A DNA stretch of 64,000 bases from Collinsella aerofaciens (lineage in GTDB: Bacteria; Actinomycetota; Coriobacteriia; Coriobacteriales; Coriobacteriaceae), in assembly GCF_902364945.1 (NCBI RefSeq), contig NZ_CABJFS010000011.1:17422-81421 (forward strand). Reading direction: 5' to 3'. Shown piece by piece: positions 26,323 through 35,665 of this stretch. The notes beneath the pieces were generated by a model, which was not told the DNA's origin, searched no databases, and worked only from the letters and a program-made list of their open reading frames with translations. The position numbers and the translations under genes are program-made. How positions within the stretch are numbered: the stretch's first letter is position 1; each line of letters begins with the position of its first letter.

Positions 26323-27759
26323 TTAGGCCTCCTCGCCGGCCGCGCCAGCGGCACCGCCCGCAGCCGCCGCCAGGCCCACGCCCTCGGCGACCGTCGCTAC
26401 GGCATCTCCCGGCCAGGCGACCTTGGTCAGGTCAGCCGCGGCCAGCGACTCGGCACTCACGGAATCCTCGCCCTGCTCCAGCACGCGACGACGCAGAGCG
26501 GCGGATAGCGCGTGTGCCCACAGACCCTCGGCCTCGGCTAGACGCTGCGTGGCGGGAGCATCGGAGAGCAGGCCCTCGGGTGTATAGCAAATGACACTCG
26601 AGCGCTTGACGAACTCTTCGACCGAAAGCGGGTTGGAGAACATGGCCGTGCCGCCGGTCGGCAGTGTGTGGTTGGGACCGGCGACATAATCGCCGAGCGG
26701 CTCGGAGCTCCAGGCACCCACAAAGATGGCGCCGCCGTTGCGAATGCCGCCGAGCAGGCCCATCGCATCCTTGCAGTGCAGCTCCAGGTGCTCAGGCGCC
26801 ACGGTGTTCACGGCCTCGACGGCGGCAGCCATGTCGGCGGCGACCACGATGGTGCCCTCGTTGTCCAGCGAAGCACGGGTAATCTCGGCACGTGGCGACT
26901 GCGCCACCAGGATGTCGATGCCCGCCTCGACTTCGCGCGCAAACTGCTCGTCGCAAGTCACCAGGTAGCAGGCAGCCAGCGGATCGTGCTCGGCCTGGGC
27001 CATCAGGTCGGCCGCGACCACCATAGGCTTGGCCGTGGCGTCGGCAAGTACGCAGACCTCGGAGGGACCGGCGACCATGTCGATACCCACGTCACCCGAC
27101 ACAATCTGCTTGGCCGCGGCGACAAAGGCGTTGCCCGGGCCGGTGATCTTGTCGACGCGCGGAATGGTCTCGGTGCCGTACGCCAGCGCGGCCACGGCCT
27201 GGGCGCCGCCCACCATATAGATCTCGTCCACGCCGCCGAGCTTTGCCGCGGCAAGCGTATACGGGCTGATCAGGCCGTTCTTTTGCGGCGGCGTCACCAT
27301 GACCACGCGTTTGACGCCGGCGACCTTGGCGGGAATGGCGTTCATGAGCACGGTAGAGGGATACTGCGCGCGGCCGCCCGGCACATAGATGCCGGCAGCG
27401 GCAAGCGGGGTCACCTTAACGCCGAGCATCGTGCCGTCCGCACGCGTGGTAAACCAGCTCTGCTCGACCTCGCGCTGGTGGAATTCGCGAATCTGACGAG
27501 CGGCCTTCTCGAGCGCGGCGACAAAAGCCGGGTCGAGGCCTTCGAGCGCGGCATCGATCTGCTCCTGCGGGAGACGGAAGCTCTGCAGCTCAACACCGTC
27601 AAAACGCTGACAGTAATCGCGCACCGCGGCATCGCCGCTGGCACGCACGTTAGCCACGATATCGCGGGCGGCGTCGACAATGTTTTGCGGCAGCACGCCC
27701 TTGCGGTTGAGCTGATTGGTGACGAGGCGCTCACCGGGAGCAAGCTTGATGGTCTTCAT
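26323..27759 (-). CDS. hisD: Histidinol dehydrogenase
   Basis: 478 residues. Oxidises histidinol to histidine with two NAD. Seen: [68 protein letters not shown] with the Zn ligands, and HLELHCKDA. The C-terminal 45 residues are an extra alanine/glycine-rich tail ending AAGEEA, beyond the usual end of about 430 residues. Ribosome site is weak. Confidence 0.96.
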   Translation of the reverse strand: MKTIKLAPGERLVTNQLNRKGVLPQNIVDAARDIVANVRASGDAAVRDYCQRFDGVELQSFRLPQEQIDAALEGLDPAFVAALEKAARQIREFHQREVEQSWFTTRADGTMLGVKVTPLAAAGIYVPGGRAQYPSTVLMNAIPAKVAGVKRVVMVTPPQKNGLISPYTLAAAKLGGVDEIYMVGGAQAVAALAYGTETIPRVDKITGPGNAFVAAAKQIVSGDVGIDMVAGPSEVCVLADATAKPMVVAADLMAQAEHDPLAACYLVTCDEQFAREVEAGIDILVAQSPRAEITRASLDNEGTIVVAADMAAAVEAVNTVAPEHLELHCKDAMGLLGGIRNGGAIFVGAWSSEPLGDYVAGPNHTLPTGGTAMFSNPLSVEEFVKRSSVICYTPEGLLSDAPATQRLAEAEGLWAHALSAALRRRVLEQGEDSVSAESLAAADLTKVAWPGDAVATVAEGVGLAAAAGGAAGAAGEEA

Positions 27760-27864
27760 ATCGGTATCCCCTATCGGTCGAGGTTGTGTTCGAAAAACGA
27801 GAGGCCGGGCCGCGGCGCCAATCGGCCCGCAGCCCGTACGTTGGGGCGCCCGTGTGCGCTCGCG

Positions 27865-29580
27865 CTATTGTGCCGAGCCCGCGACGGGCTCAAAATGCTT
27901 GTCCTTCACGGCAGCAGCCAGACGATCGGCCAAGTTGCGAACGCGCGGATCCAAGCGCGCGGCACCCGGGTTGACGAAGAAGCGAGCCGTGCAATCCATG
28001 ATGCGGCCTGTGATGACCAGATCGTTGTCGCGCAGCGTGGCACCCGTGGCGGTAATGTCCACGATGCGGTCGGTCATGCCGACGATGGGCCCCAGCTCGA
28101 TGTTACCGTGCAGCGAGACGATATCGGCATTCACACCGCGCTCGGCATACCAGGCGCTCGCGATGCGCGGATACTTGGTGGCCACGCGAAGCGAGCCGCG
28201 GCGGGCATAGTTGCACTCGGCCTGGCCAGCGCGCCACGCGGGCTCCGCCTCAATGAAAGTGCACAGGCCGTAGCCCAGATCGACCAGCTGCAGCAGGTTG
28301 AGGTCTGCCTCGATAAGCGAGTCCCACCCGCAGATGCCGCAATCGGCACCGCCGCAGCCCACAAAGGCGGGCGCATCGCTAGGGCGTACGATGACAAACT
28401 CGATATCGCCGACCGTGCCCTCGCCGGCACGCGTGTCGCGGCCGCGCACGATCAGGTGACGGCCGGGGTCGCGCAACTCAGAAACGTCTAAGCCCGCGGC
28501 TTCGAGCACGTCGAGCGTGTCGGCCTTAAGCGAGCCCTTGGGCACGGCGATGCGCAGCGGGCCTTCGGCTCCACGGCCCACGGCGTGATCGCCGTCGGAA
28601 GCGGCGTCCTCGGCCGAGGTGCGCGCTGCCTCCAGACGCTCGAGCGAAAAGGCGAAGCCCGCCGCCGGCACCTCGATGCCGTCGCCAAATGCGCCGGTAA
28701 AGATGGAGTCGTAGCGGCCGCCAGAACCGACCGGGTCAGGCAGACCGCCGGCATAGGCCTTAAAGACCAGGCCCGTGTAGTAATCGAAAGAGTTCATGAT
28801 AGAGAAGTCGAACGACAGCACCTGGGCGTCCTCGGGTGCCAGGCCCTCGACCAGGGCACGCAGCTCGCGCGTCAGCGGCGCGACGATACCGGCGGCCTCC
28901 AGCAGCGCGTCCACGCGGTCGAGCACCTCGGCACCGCCGTGCAGACGCGGCAACTCGCTAATGGCGGCCTTGACGGCATCGGGCTCGGCGCTTGCCGCCA
29001 CGCGGGCATCGAGGCCCACAAAGTCGTTGGCGTGCACGCAGCGCAGGGCTTCGGCGGCCAGCTCGCGATCCTCGCACGCCGCGAGCAGCTCCTTAAACGG
29101 ACGCACGCTACCTGCGATAATGCGCGCATCGGGCAGCGCCAGCTTGCGCACGCCCTCGGCGACCAGCGAGACAATCTCGACATCGCCCGCGGTATCGCCC
29201 GCACCGATAAGCTCAAAGCCCAGCTGCGTAAACTGGCGTGAGCCACCGGCATTGCGCTGGCACTCGCGAACCACCGGCGCCTCGTAGCGCAGGCGCAAGG
29301 GCAGGTCGGCTGCGCGCATGCGGGTCGAAACCAGACGCACGATCGGCAGTGTGTTATCAGGACGAACCACCAGCAGGCGGCCGTCGTCATCAAAGAGCTT
29401 AAACGGCGTGTCCGCAATGCGGCCGCCTTCCTCGAGCGAACCCTTGTCCTCGAGCAGCGGCGTCTCGACCGGCAGGTAATGATGCTCCCTGAAGCAGCCC
29501 TTCACCGTCAGCGCAATCTCCTCGCGCGCCTGAGCCTCCTCGGGCAATATGTCCCGGAATCCCCACGGTGTGGCCGTCAT
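27865..29580 (-). CDS. hisG: HisZ-HisG fusion: ATP phosphoribosyltransferase
   Basis: 571 residues. Residues 1-320 are a HisZ (histidyl-tRNA-synthetase-like regulatory) domain: TPWGFRDILPEEAQAREEI, motif-2-like RYEAPVVRECQRNAGGSRQFTQLGFELIG and the degraded motif 3 GGRYDSIF. After a 20-residue linker, residues 341-571 are a short-form HisG: LRIAVPKGSLKADTL, then VGCGGADCGICGWDSLIEA and LGPIVGMTDRIVDITATGATLRDNDL. In most bacteria with short HisG the two are separate chains. It catalyses the first, feedback-inhibited step. Ribosome site AGGAGG before the ATG. First gene of the operon; gap of 105 bases to hisD. Confidence 0.92.
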   Translation of the reverse strand: MTATPWGFRDILPEEAQAREEIALTVKGCFREHHYLPVETPLLEDKGSLEEGGRIADTPFKLFDDDGRLLVVRPDNTLPIVRLVSTRMRAADLPLRLRYEAPVVRECQRNAGGSRQFTQLGFELIGAGDTAGDVEIVSLVAEGVRKLALPDARIIAGSVRPFKELLAACEDRELAAEALRCVHANDFVGLDARVAASAEPDAVKAAISELPRLHGGAEVLDRVDALLEAAGIVAPLTRELRALVEGLAPEDAQVLSFDFSIMNSFDYYTGLVFKAYAGGLPDPVGSGGRYDSIFTGAFGDGIEVPAAGFAFSLERLEAARTSAEDAASDGDHAVGRGAEGPLRIAVPKGSLKADTLDVLEAAGLDVSELRDPGRHLIVRGRDTRAGEGTVGDIEFVIVRPSDAPAFVGCGGADCGICGWDSLIEADLNLLQLVDLGYGLCTFIEAEPAWRAGQAECNYARRGSLRVATKYPRIASAWYAERGVNADIVSLHGNIELGPIVGMTDRIVDITATGATLRDNDLVITGRIMDCTARFFVNPGAARLDPRVRNLADRLAAAVKDKHFEPVAGSAQ

Positions 29581-29615
29581 CTGGTGAGCCTCCTCTTGCT
29601 GTGTTTCATATAGAG

Positions 29616-29647
29616 CAGAAGACCGGCATAGCTCCGCCGGTCTTCTG
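29616..29647. terminator. Strong hairpin upstream of hisZG
   Basis: Perfect 12-bp stem CAGAAGACCGGC/GCCGGTCTTCTG with an 8-base loop, about 36 bases before the hisZG start. It could terminate the upstream operon or act in the his leader. There is no U tract on the his strand and no histidine-rich leader peptide, so classical attenuation is not supported. Confidence 0.45.
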
Positions 29648-29785
29648 GGTACTTTAGCATACTAGAGTGTTTGCGGGGAGAATCGTCCTCCTCGGCTCAT
29701 AGCGTATTCATTTGGAAACATAGGGGAAAGCGCGTCCCGCCCGCCAGCCAAAAACTGGGATGCGGTTTCCGGTTGAGGTCCTCAG

Positions 29786-29833
29786 CGGAAAGTGTGTCCC
29801 ATTCTGAGCGCCTGTTCTGGGACGTGCTTTCCG
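29786..29833. repeat. Palindrome between the FrlC-like gene and hisZG
   Basis: 16-bp arms CGGAAAGTGTGTCCCA and TGGGACGTGCTTTCCG, complementary apart from wobble positions, 16-base loop. A related GGGGAAAGCGCGTCCCGC lies 60 bases away. GTCCC-type motif as in other palindromes of the window. Nothing else is recognised in 29648-29862. Confidence 0.65.
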
Positions 29834-29862
29834 TCAAACGCCAACTCGGCGCCCTGTCCCAC

Positions 29863-30699
29863 TTAGGCGCCAATCGCGCGTCGATACTCCGCCATAACCT
29901 GAGCGTCGGCTGCCGCGGGGTCGGCAAAATAGCGCCAGTCATAGGTCTCGGCCGAAACAACTCCGCGATAGCCGCGTGCCACCAGCCTATCCAGGTCGGC
30001 GCGCATATCGCGGTCGCCGTCACCCCAGGCAAGATGCGTCGTGCCATCTGCCGCAACATCGACAAAATGCACGTGGGCGACATCATCGCCAAGCAGATCA
30101 AAATAATCGTCGATGGTATCCCCCGCCACCGCCATAGCGCCCAAATCCAGACACGCCTTAAGTGCTGGATGATCAACCGCCTCGATCATGCGCTTCGTAT
30201 CGGCTGCCGAGTTCACGATCATCGACTCAACCGGCTGTAGGGCCTCGAGCACCAGTCGCACGCCGCGCTCTCCCGCATGCTCGGCAATCGCACGCAGCAT
30301 CGAGGTGCTGCGGCCCCACGCGTCCTCGATTGGCTCGTTCAAAAATGCCCAGCCGCTCGAGACCATGACCTGCTCGGCTCCAAGTTCCGCCGCGATATCC
30401 ACAACGTTCTTAAAGTACGCGAGCGTGCGGGCACGCGCCTCATTCCCGCGCGCCGCGATATTCCACGGCTTGGGGTTGTTCTGTTCGGGACAAAGACCCA
30501 CAATCCGAACCCCATACCGCTGTGATAGCTCCCGCACCTGCTCGAGCGAATCGTATCCATGGCAATCGACATACAGATGCATCGCCCCGGTCCAAAGCTC
30601 GCAACACGTGTAGCCCGAAGCCGACGCCGAAGAAAAGAACTCCTCAAGGTCAAAATAACGATGGCTGATATTCATGACGGCAAGCTGGGGATAGCTCAT
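29863..30699 (-). CDS. Sugar-phosphate isomerase/epimerase-like TIM barrel (FrlC-like)
   Basis: 278 residues from the ATG at 30699 (GGAGAG site). Xylose-isomerase-like TIM barrel: GYTCCELWTGAMHLY early, VMVSSGWAF, RLVLEALQPVES with a metal-ligand Glu, LKACLDLGAMAVAG with Asp, HVHFVDVAADGT with His, and VSAETYDW with the last Glu. In enterobacteria FrlC is a fructoselysine 3-epimerase of this fold and stands next to the SIS deglycase FrlB. Here it follows two SIS genes, so the same role is likely, though other epimerases share the fold. Confidence 0.72.
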   Translation of the reverse strand: MSYPQLAVMNISHRYFDLEEFFSSASASGYTCCELWTGAMHLYVDCHGYDSLEQVRELSQRYGVRIVGLCPEQNNPKPWNIAARGNEARARTLAYFKNVVDIAAELGAEQVMVSSGWAFLNEPIEDAWGRSTSMLRAIAEHAGERGVRLVLEALQPVESMIVNSAADTKRMIEAVDHPALKACLDLGAMAVAGDTIDDYFDLLGDDVAHVHFVDVAADGTTHLAWGDGDRDMRADLDRLVARGYRGVVSAETYDWRYFADPAAADAQVMAEYRRAIGA

Positions 30700-30772
30700 A
30701 ATTACTCTCCAACCCAAGCGAGGCCCCGTTCCATATAGGAGCGAGGCCCAATTACACAAACGTTATTTGCTC

Positions 30773-31834
30773 TTAGTAGTCGAACTGGTGATAGTAGCGA
30801 CGGTAGTTGAGGTTGTGCTTGGTGACCGTCTCGTAGTAAGCGGCAAGGCGATCGGTGATCAGCGAGGAGAGGATCCACGGAGACACGATGACGCGGAACT
30901 CGTCGTCAAGGCCGGGGATCGCGAACTCGGCGGTGTCGATGACGTTGATGTCGGTGTCGCCGGTCACGCCGCGGGTCAGGAACGCGCGGACGCGCTCGTC
31001 GAGCTTGCGGTTCTCGTCCTCGCCCATGAACAGGAAGACCGGGACGCCGGGCTCCACGAGCTCGAGGGTGCCGTGGAAGAAGTCGGCCGAGGTGATGTAG
31101 CGGGTGCGCTTCCACTGCATCTCCTCGAGGATGCACATCGAGAAGAGGATGGTCTCGCCCCACAGGGCGCCGGAGCCGATGAACATGGTGTAGGGGGCCA
31201 GGGCGTACTTCTTGGCGAGCTCCTCGGCGCGCGGCTCGAAGCGCTTGCGGATATCGAGCATGTCCTTCCAGATGTCCTTGGTCTGCTCGATAAACAGGTC
31301 AAACTTGGGGAAGCAGCCGCGGCGGTTGAGCAGGCGCAGGCCGAAGCAGTCGGCGAGGTAGTAGCCCTTTTCACAGCCGCCCGAACCATGGTCAGAAGCC
31401 ATGGCGACGCAGTTCTCGGCGCCGACAGCCTGGCCGATGGGGCCCTCGGGCTTGGTCATGGCGTAGACGCGAATGCCCTTTTCCTTCATCTTCTTGACGG
31501 CCTCGAGGACCTCGGGGGTGGTGCCGGACTCGGAGGCGGTGAGCACGACGGACTTCTCGGTCATGCGCTTGTGGCCCATGACGTTCCACTCGGCGGCGTG
31601 GATCAGGTAGACCTCGAGGTCGCGGTCGCCGAACTTGTTCATGAGGTACTCGAGCTGCATGAGCTCGTCCCAGGTGCCGCCGACGCCCATCAGGAACACG
31701 GCGTCGTAGCCCTCGTCGGCGACCTTGTCGGCGAGCGCGGTCATCTTCTTGCCGGTCTCGTAGAGCGCCTTGCCGTCCTCGAGATAGCCCTCCTGGTCGA
31801 AATGCATGATCTCGATCTTCTCGGTTTCCTTCAT
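30773..31834 (-). CDS. SIS-domain deglycase, FrlB/GfrF-like
   Basis: 353 residues with two SIS domains. First: VFLMGVGGTWDELMQLEYL, then VVLTASESGTTPEVLEAVKKMK. Second: MFIGSGALWGETILFSMCILEEMQW, then ADFFHGTLELVEPGVPVFLFMGEDENRKLDERV. The CILEEMQW and FFHGTLELVE segments are close to what I know of FrlB and the gfr-operon deglycases, which split 6-phospho-Amadori products into glucose-6-phosphate and an amine. The catalytic Glu/His would lie in these. No kinase or complete PTS for the substrate is in the window. Confidence 0.75.
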   Translation of the reverse strand: MKETEKIEIMHFDQEGYLEDGKALYETGKKMTALADKVADEGYDAVFLMGVGGTWDELMQLEYLMNKFGDRDLEVYLIHAAEWNVMGHKRMTEKSVVLTASESGTTPEVLEAVKKMKEKGIRVYAMTKPEGPIGQAVGAENCVAMASDHGSGGCEKGYYLADCFGLRLLNRRGCFPKFDLFIEQTKDIWKDMLDIRKRFEPRAEELAKKYALAPYTMFIGSGALWGETILFSMCILEEMQWKRTRYITSADFFHGTLELVEPGVPVFLFMGEDENRKLDERVRAFLTRGVTGDTDINVIDTAEFAIPGLDDEFRVIVSPWILSSLITDRLAAYYETVTKHNLNYRRYYHQFDY

Positions 31835-31894
31835 TTGTCTCTCCTTTCTGGGGTTGTTTCCACATCCCCCATGCCAACGGGCATCAAAACCCGC

Positions 31895-33010
31895 TTACAT
31901 TCCGTAACACTCGGCCGCTTTGGCCTTAAGCGCATTGACTGACTCTTCGTAGCCCTCCGCCTTGACCTCCATTTGCTTGGAGACAGCATCGAGATACGGG
32001 TGAACGTCCCATGACTTCAGACGCTCGGCGATTATTGCCGCAATCGTCTGGAAGAACACGAGATTGGGAATTGCACTGAGCAGCGGAGCCACCTGAGGCA
32101 CCACAACCTCGTGAGCCCTACCCTTGGGATGGGCCGTGAGCAGCACCGTTTTTGCCGTAACGTTCGATAGCGCATCGGCGATATTCGCAAGACGCTCCGA
32201 CCCCTGCGGATCGTCGACAATAAACACCAGGTAGCCTGGGGTTATCTGCATCTCGGGACCGTGGACGAACTCCTCGCCTTCGTGATGCATGGCAGGAATC
32301 TTGATGGTCTCGCTCAGTTTGAGCGCCGCCTCCTCGGCAACACCGTAGTTGGGGCCGTTGCCGACGACCATAGCGGGCGTGTGCTCAGAAAGCTCGAGCA
32401 TGTGGTCTTGGACATATGCCTCGGCGGTCTTGCACATCACGGCATTAGCCTGGATAGCCTCGCGCAGGCCATCAAGACGCTGAGCAACGCCCTTGGCGTC
32501 AATCGTTCCGCGCGCCTGACCGCCGTAAATACCAAAGAGCACCAGGTACTCAACGAGAACCTCGACGCCCAGAGTCACAAAGTCCACCGACTCGACACCC
32601 ACACCGTAGTCAAGAACGATGTCGGCGTGTTCCTTGATGGGTGCCTCGACGTTTGCCGTGAGCGCAACTGCAGCCATATCGTGTGCGCGCATGTAATCAA
32701 GAGCCGCGATCGTATTGGTCGAATAGCCACTCTGCGAAACGGCAATGTTGAGCGCATGCTGTGGATAGGTGTGTTCAAAATCGACGAAGGCCTCGGGCGT
32801 CACAACGGACACCTGCATTTGCAGTGTATCTTGCAGGTAATCGCGGGCGCAATCGGCGGCATGGCGCGACGAACCCGAAGCAACGATGCGCAGCGCGTCA
32901 AAAGAACCGGACTGGAAAATATCAACGAGCTGCGCTACCAGCTCAGACGAACGCTCGAGGTTCTCTCCCATACGCACATGGGCAAGCTGAACGTAATCGA
33001 GCATCTTCAT
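31895..33010 (-). CDS. Second SIS-domain deglycase/isomerase-like protein
   Basis: 371 residues from the ATG at 33010 with GAGGTGA. Two SIS domains: RIVASGSSRHAADCARDYL and NIAVSQSGYSTNTIAALDYM in the first, MVVGNGPNYGVAEEAALKLSETIKIPAMHHEGEEFVHGPEMQI in the second. The second half resembles GlmS and the GfrE-type deglycases. First gene of the catabolic operon, with candidate operators just upstream. Having two SIS enzymes together matches the two-deglycase arrangement of glucoselysine operons. Confidence 0.72.
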   Translation of the reverse strand: MKMLDYVQLAHVRMGENLERSSELVAQLVDIFQSGSFDALRIVASGSSRHAADCARDYLQDTLQMQVSVVTPEAFVDFEHTYPQHALNIAVSQSGYSTNTIAALDYMRAHDMAAVALTANVEAPIKEHADIVLDYGVGVESVDFVTLGVEVLVEYLVLFGIYGGQARGTIDAKGVAQRLDGLREAIQANAVMCKTAEAYVQDHMLELSEHTPAMVVGNGPNYGVAEEAALKLSETIKIPAMHHEGEEFVHGPEMQITPGYLVFIVDDPQGSERLANIADALSNVTAKTVLLTAHPKGRAHEVVVPQVAPLLSAIPNLVFFQTIAAIIAERLKSWDVHPYLDAVSKQMEVKAEGYEESVNALKAKAAECYGM

Positions 33011-33032
33011 CGTCTCACCTCGTAACAAATCA

Positions 33033-33080
33033 TTAGTATTTGATACCAATCACAGTTACAGGTTACGGCTTTTTGATACC
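33033..33080 (-). promoter_or_regulatory. Candidate GntR operators before the SIS operon
   Basis: TTGGTATCAAATACTAA (33033-33049, minus strand) is a near-perfect palindrome with a 3-base centre. The half-site GGTATCAAA recurs at 33072-33080. They lie between the GntR genes and the first SIS gene, the expected place for operon control. Confidence 0.5.
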
Positions 33081-33204
33081 TCTTTGTCGATTAATTTATC
33101 CCCATCGGCGAACGGTCGATTTTGAGCCATGTAAGGTTGTATATGCAGTCTGCTCAACGAATCATAATTCCGTCAGCTTTTCAGCCCGTTATGCAAAAAA
33201 CCAG

Positions 33205-33918
33205 CTAGTACGTATAGGTATATCCACCCGCATCACCGCGGTTAAACGACTTGACGTACTCGATCGCCTGGCCGCTCGCATCGAAGCTCACGCACTCAAG
33301 CGTCAAGGCAAGATCGCCCTGCTCCAGTCCAAGCAGGCCGGCATCTCGCGCGCCCAGCGCTTCGATATCGAGCTTTTCCTGTGCCATGACCGGCTTTCGG
33401 CCCAACATCTCATAGGTCTCGTACAAACTGAAGACCGACACGTCAATATCTTCGATTGTGGGAAACAGCAGGCACGGGATGAACGCCATCTCAATCGATA
33501 CGGGATCGCCGTTGACGCAGTTCAAACGCCGAATCGAATACAGTAAATCGTCCTCGGCAATGTCAAACAGGTTGGCATAGTATGGGCCCGCATAACGCTT
33601 GGAACGCGCGAGGATGCGGACGGACGGCTCGCCGCCCGAAGCGCGAACCGATTCGCGAAAGCCTCCCGTTCGCTCGTAGGCAACGGGCACTTTCTGTGCC
33701 ACAAACGCGCCTTTTCCGCGGACGCGTCGAATCTGCCCACGCCGAACCAGCTCATCGACAGCGCTTCGGATGGTCAAGCGCGTCGTACCAAATTCCTCGG
33801 CGAGGTCTTTTTCGGACGGAATCATGGAACCCGTGGGATATATACCGCGCTCGATACGCTCCTCGATGCGGCGTCGAATGCGCATATAAACCGGGGTGGC
33901 ATCTACTGTTTCAGCCAT
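33205..33918 (-). CDS. GntR/HutC-family regulator
   Basis: 237 residues. N-terminal winged helix (about 8-75: PVYMRIRRRIEERIERGIYPTGSMIPSEKDLAEEFGTTRLTIRSAVDELVRRG) followed by a UTRA effector domain ending IEYVKSFNRGDAGGYTYTY. UTRA domains sense sugar phosphates or related metabolites. Its start lies inside the end of the preceding GntR gene. Probable regulator of the SIS operon (FrlR-like position). Confidence 0.88.
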   Translation of the reverse strand: MAETVDATPVYMRIRRRIEERIERGIYPTGSMIPSEKDLAEEFGTTRLTIRSAVDELVRRGQIRRVRGKGAFVAQKVPVAYERTGGFRESVRASGGEPSVRILARSKRYAGPYYANLFDIAEDDLLYSIRRLNCVNGDPVSIEMAFIPCLLFPTIEDIDVSVFSLYETYEMLGRKPVMAQEKLDIEALGARDAGLLGLEQGDLALTLECVSFDASGQAIEYVKSFNRGDAGGYTYTY

Positions 33919-34670
33919 TGTTCACCTGCCACGCTCCTCATGCCGTTCTTTTCGCCGTTATCGGCAAAGCGGAACTTTGTGGGCAAAATCACCGATTTGC
34001 AATGCTCCACAAAACGCATGTCCTTATCAAATTCTATCGTGCTCTCATAGAACACCGGCGTTCCCTCTTCTTGCTGGAGCAACTCGGCCTCTTCGGCGTT
34101 CAAACGCGAGATGGAGATATGCTCACGTCCATGCTCAACGCGCACGCCACCTTCTTTGAGCAAGACATCGTAAAGGCTCTCACACTCAAAATCGTGATCG
34201 GGAAGCGAGGGGCACAGGGACAGGTTAACGTGAGCCGTCTCAATTGACGCCGGCTCGCCCTCAATAAGTCGAACACGCTGCATGCGGAGCAAAGGAGCGC
34301 CTACAGCAACCCCAAGCTTGTCGGCAAGCGCCTCATCCGCCTCGATGGCCCCGGTGGAAACCAGACGAGAAGAGGGGTGCAGGCCGGCAGTCCGCACAGC
34401 ATCGGAGAAGTTATACGTTTCCTGAAAGATATTGAGCGGTTTGGGAGGACACACATACGTACCCGATCCGCGACGGCTCTCGAGCGTTCCACACGAGATG
34501 AGCCGCGTGATACCGGCGCGCAACGCCGTACGCGAAACGCCAATCTCTTCGCACAGCACGCGCTCGGCCGGCAGGCGATCGCCGCCGGCAAGCTGATGGT
34601 GCTGGATATACCAAAGAATCCCCTCAACAGCACGATCTTTGGGGGGAATTGCATAAGATTCGCCTGCCAT
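33903..34670 (-). CDS. Second GntR/HutC-family regulator
   Basis: 255 residues from the ATG at 34670 (GAGGGG site). HTH region about 8-70 (KDRAVEGILWYIQHHQLAGGDRLPAERVLCEEIGVSRTALRAGITRLISCG) then the UTRA domain with VGAPLLRMQRVRLIEGEPASIETAHV. The two tandem GntR genes overlap by 16 bases and differ in sequence, so they are not a recent duplication. They may form a two-signal switch or a heteromeric regulator for the downstream operon. Confidence 0.88.
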   Translation of the reverse strand: MAGESYAIPPKDRAVEGILWYIQHHQLAGGDRLPAERVLCEEIGVSRTALRAGITRLISCGTLESRRGSGTYVCPPKPLNIFQETYNFSDAVRTAGLHPSSRLVSTGAIEADEALADKLGVAVGAPLLRMQRVRLIEGEPASIETAHVNLSLCPSLPDHDFECESLYDVLLKEGGVRVEHGREHISISRLNAEEAELLQQEEGTPVFYESTIEFDKDMRFVEHCKSVILPTKFRFADNGEKNGMRSVAGEQWLKQ

Positions 34671-34708
34671 TGCACAGACCCCTCGTTCAGAAACGTATGT
34701 CGCCAAAA

Positions 34709-35197
34709 TTAGGCCAGACCACCCATGGCATCAAATTCGGCCTTGATCTTCTCGGCGACATTCCGATACGACTTATACAGGCTTGAATCGCGTTTGACTT
34801 CATCGGTCATAACGGGAATCTCTAGTTTGGAAACCTCGTCTTTTCCCGTCTGAACCGCCACAACAACGCCCATACCAAGACACATATTACGCTTGGCTGC
34901 GTTCATTTTTGCCGCCTTAGCGGGATTTGCTAGAATACGCTGGGCAAATTCCTGTTTAGAGACCGCTTCATCGGCCTCCGGATCGCCCGCCTCGGCCACT
35001 TCGCACTGCAACACGTCCGCATAGTCAAAAATCTTCGGCTCGCCGCCGCGCTGATGTACGGCCCACTTGCGACGCGTGGCATCCTGGTAGATAGCCGGCA
35101 AAAACGTAAACCGCGGCGGGTCCAAAATCGTATCCGTGATGGTAAACACATCGGGATCAAAGGCATCCTGCGGGTTTTTCTTCTTGAACAGCCCCAT
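34709..35197 (-). CDS. Hypothetical soluble protein
   Basis: 162 residues from the ATG at 35197, which follows GGGAGG. N terminus MGLFKKKNPQDAFDPD, then beta-rich segments (FTFLPAIYQDATRRKWAVHQ, PKIFDYADVLQCEVAEAGD) and a C-terminal helical pair (YKSYRNVAEKIKAEFDAMGGL). The layout recalls proteins with a short zinc-free DUF4428-like C-terminal strand region, but I see no reliable family. No link to the GntR genes beyond being upstream on the same strand. Confidence 0.6.
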   Translation of the reverse strand: MGLFKKKNPQDAFDPDVFTITDTILDPPRFTFLPAIYQDATRRKWAVHQRGGEPKIFDYADVLQCEVAEAGDPEADEAVSKQEFAQRILANPAKAAKMNAAKRNMCLGMGVVVAVQTGKDEVSKLEIPVMTDEVKRDSSLYKSYRNVAEKIKAEFDAMGGLA

Positions 35198-35318
35198 ATC
35201 AGCCTCCCGTACTAGCATTAAACAACTTAAGCTGAATATAGCACCAATTTCAAGCCGCCACCTCACCCTATCGGTACGCGGCGCCTATGGCTCGCCCAGC
35301 GGAAGAGTTCACGGACGA

Positions 35319-35393
35319 GGGCCGGGGAGGCATACTTTGTTTTGAGAAGTGGGCTTCGCGAACTTCTCAAAACAAAGTATGCCTCCCCGGCCC
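35319..35393. repeat. Long hairpin element family C, copy 1
   Basis: Perfect 32-bp arms (starts GGGCCGGGGAGGCATACTTT) around the 11-base loop GGGCTTCGCGA. The central AAGTGGGCTTCGCGAACTT is shared, in opposite orientation, with copy 2 at 35505-35589, while the arms are unrelated. Confidence 0.9.
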
Positions 35394-35504
35394 GGCAATG
35401 TATCGCAGGTTGACCAAAGTAAGATATGCAGTTTCCAAGGCCGCAACAGCAACAGCCCCATCACATTAAAAAATATCAGCCCCCGCATATCGAAACGGTC
35501 GAGA

Positions 35505-35589
35505 GGGCCTTGCCCGGCGGGGTGGCCTTGCTCCGGGAAGTTCGCGAAGCCCACTTCCCGGAGCAAGGCAACCCGCCCGGAGCAGGCCC
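35505..35589. repeat. Long hairpin element family C, copy 2
   Basis: 37-base arms, well paired near the loop and imperfect at the outer end, around the reverse complement of the copy 1 loop. Located 112 bases from copy 1. The whole 35198-35804 gap (about 600 bases) consists of these two elements, element D2 and a final hairpin; no gene is seen in it. Confidence 0.88.
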
Positions 35590-35665
35590 CAGCGCGAGAC
35601 CATCCAGCAATGCGCTCCCCGAGCAATCGCTCACCGCTGGTTGCGCAAAAGTCAGCGAGCGAGTT

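Noticed and set aside
29581..29680. Histidine-type attenuator before hisZG
   Set aside because: Hairpin is present, but no leader peptide with histidine codon runs and no U tract on the his strand.
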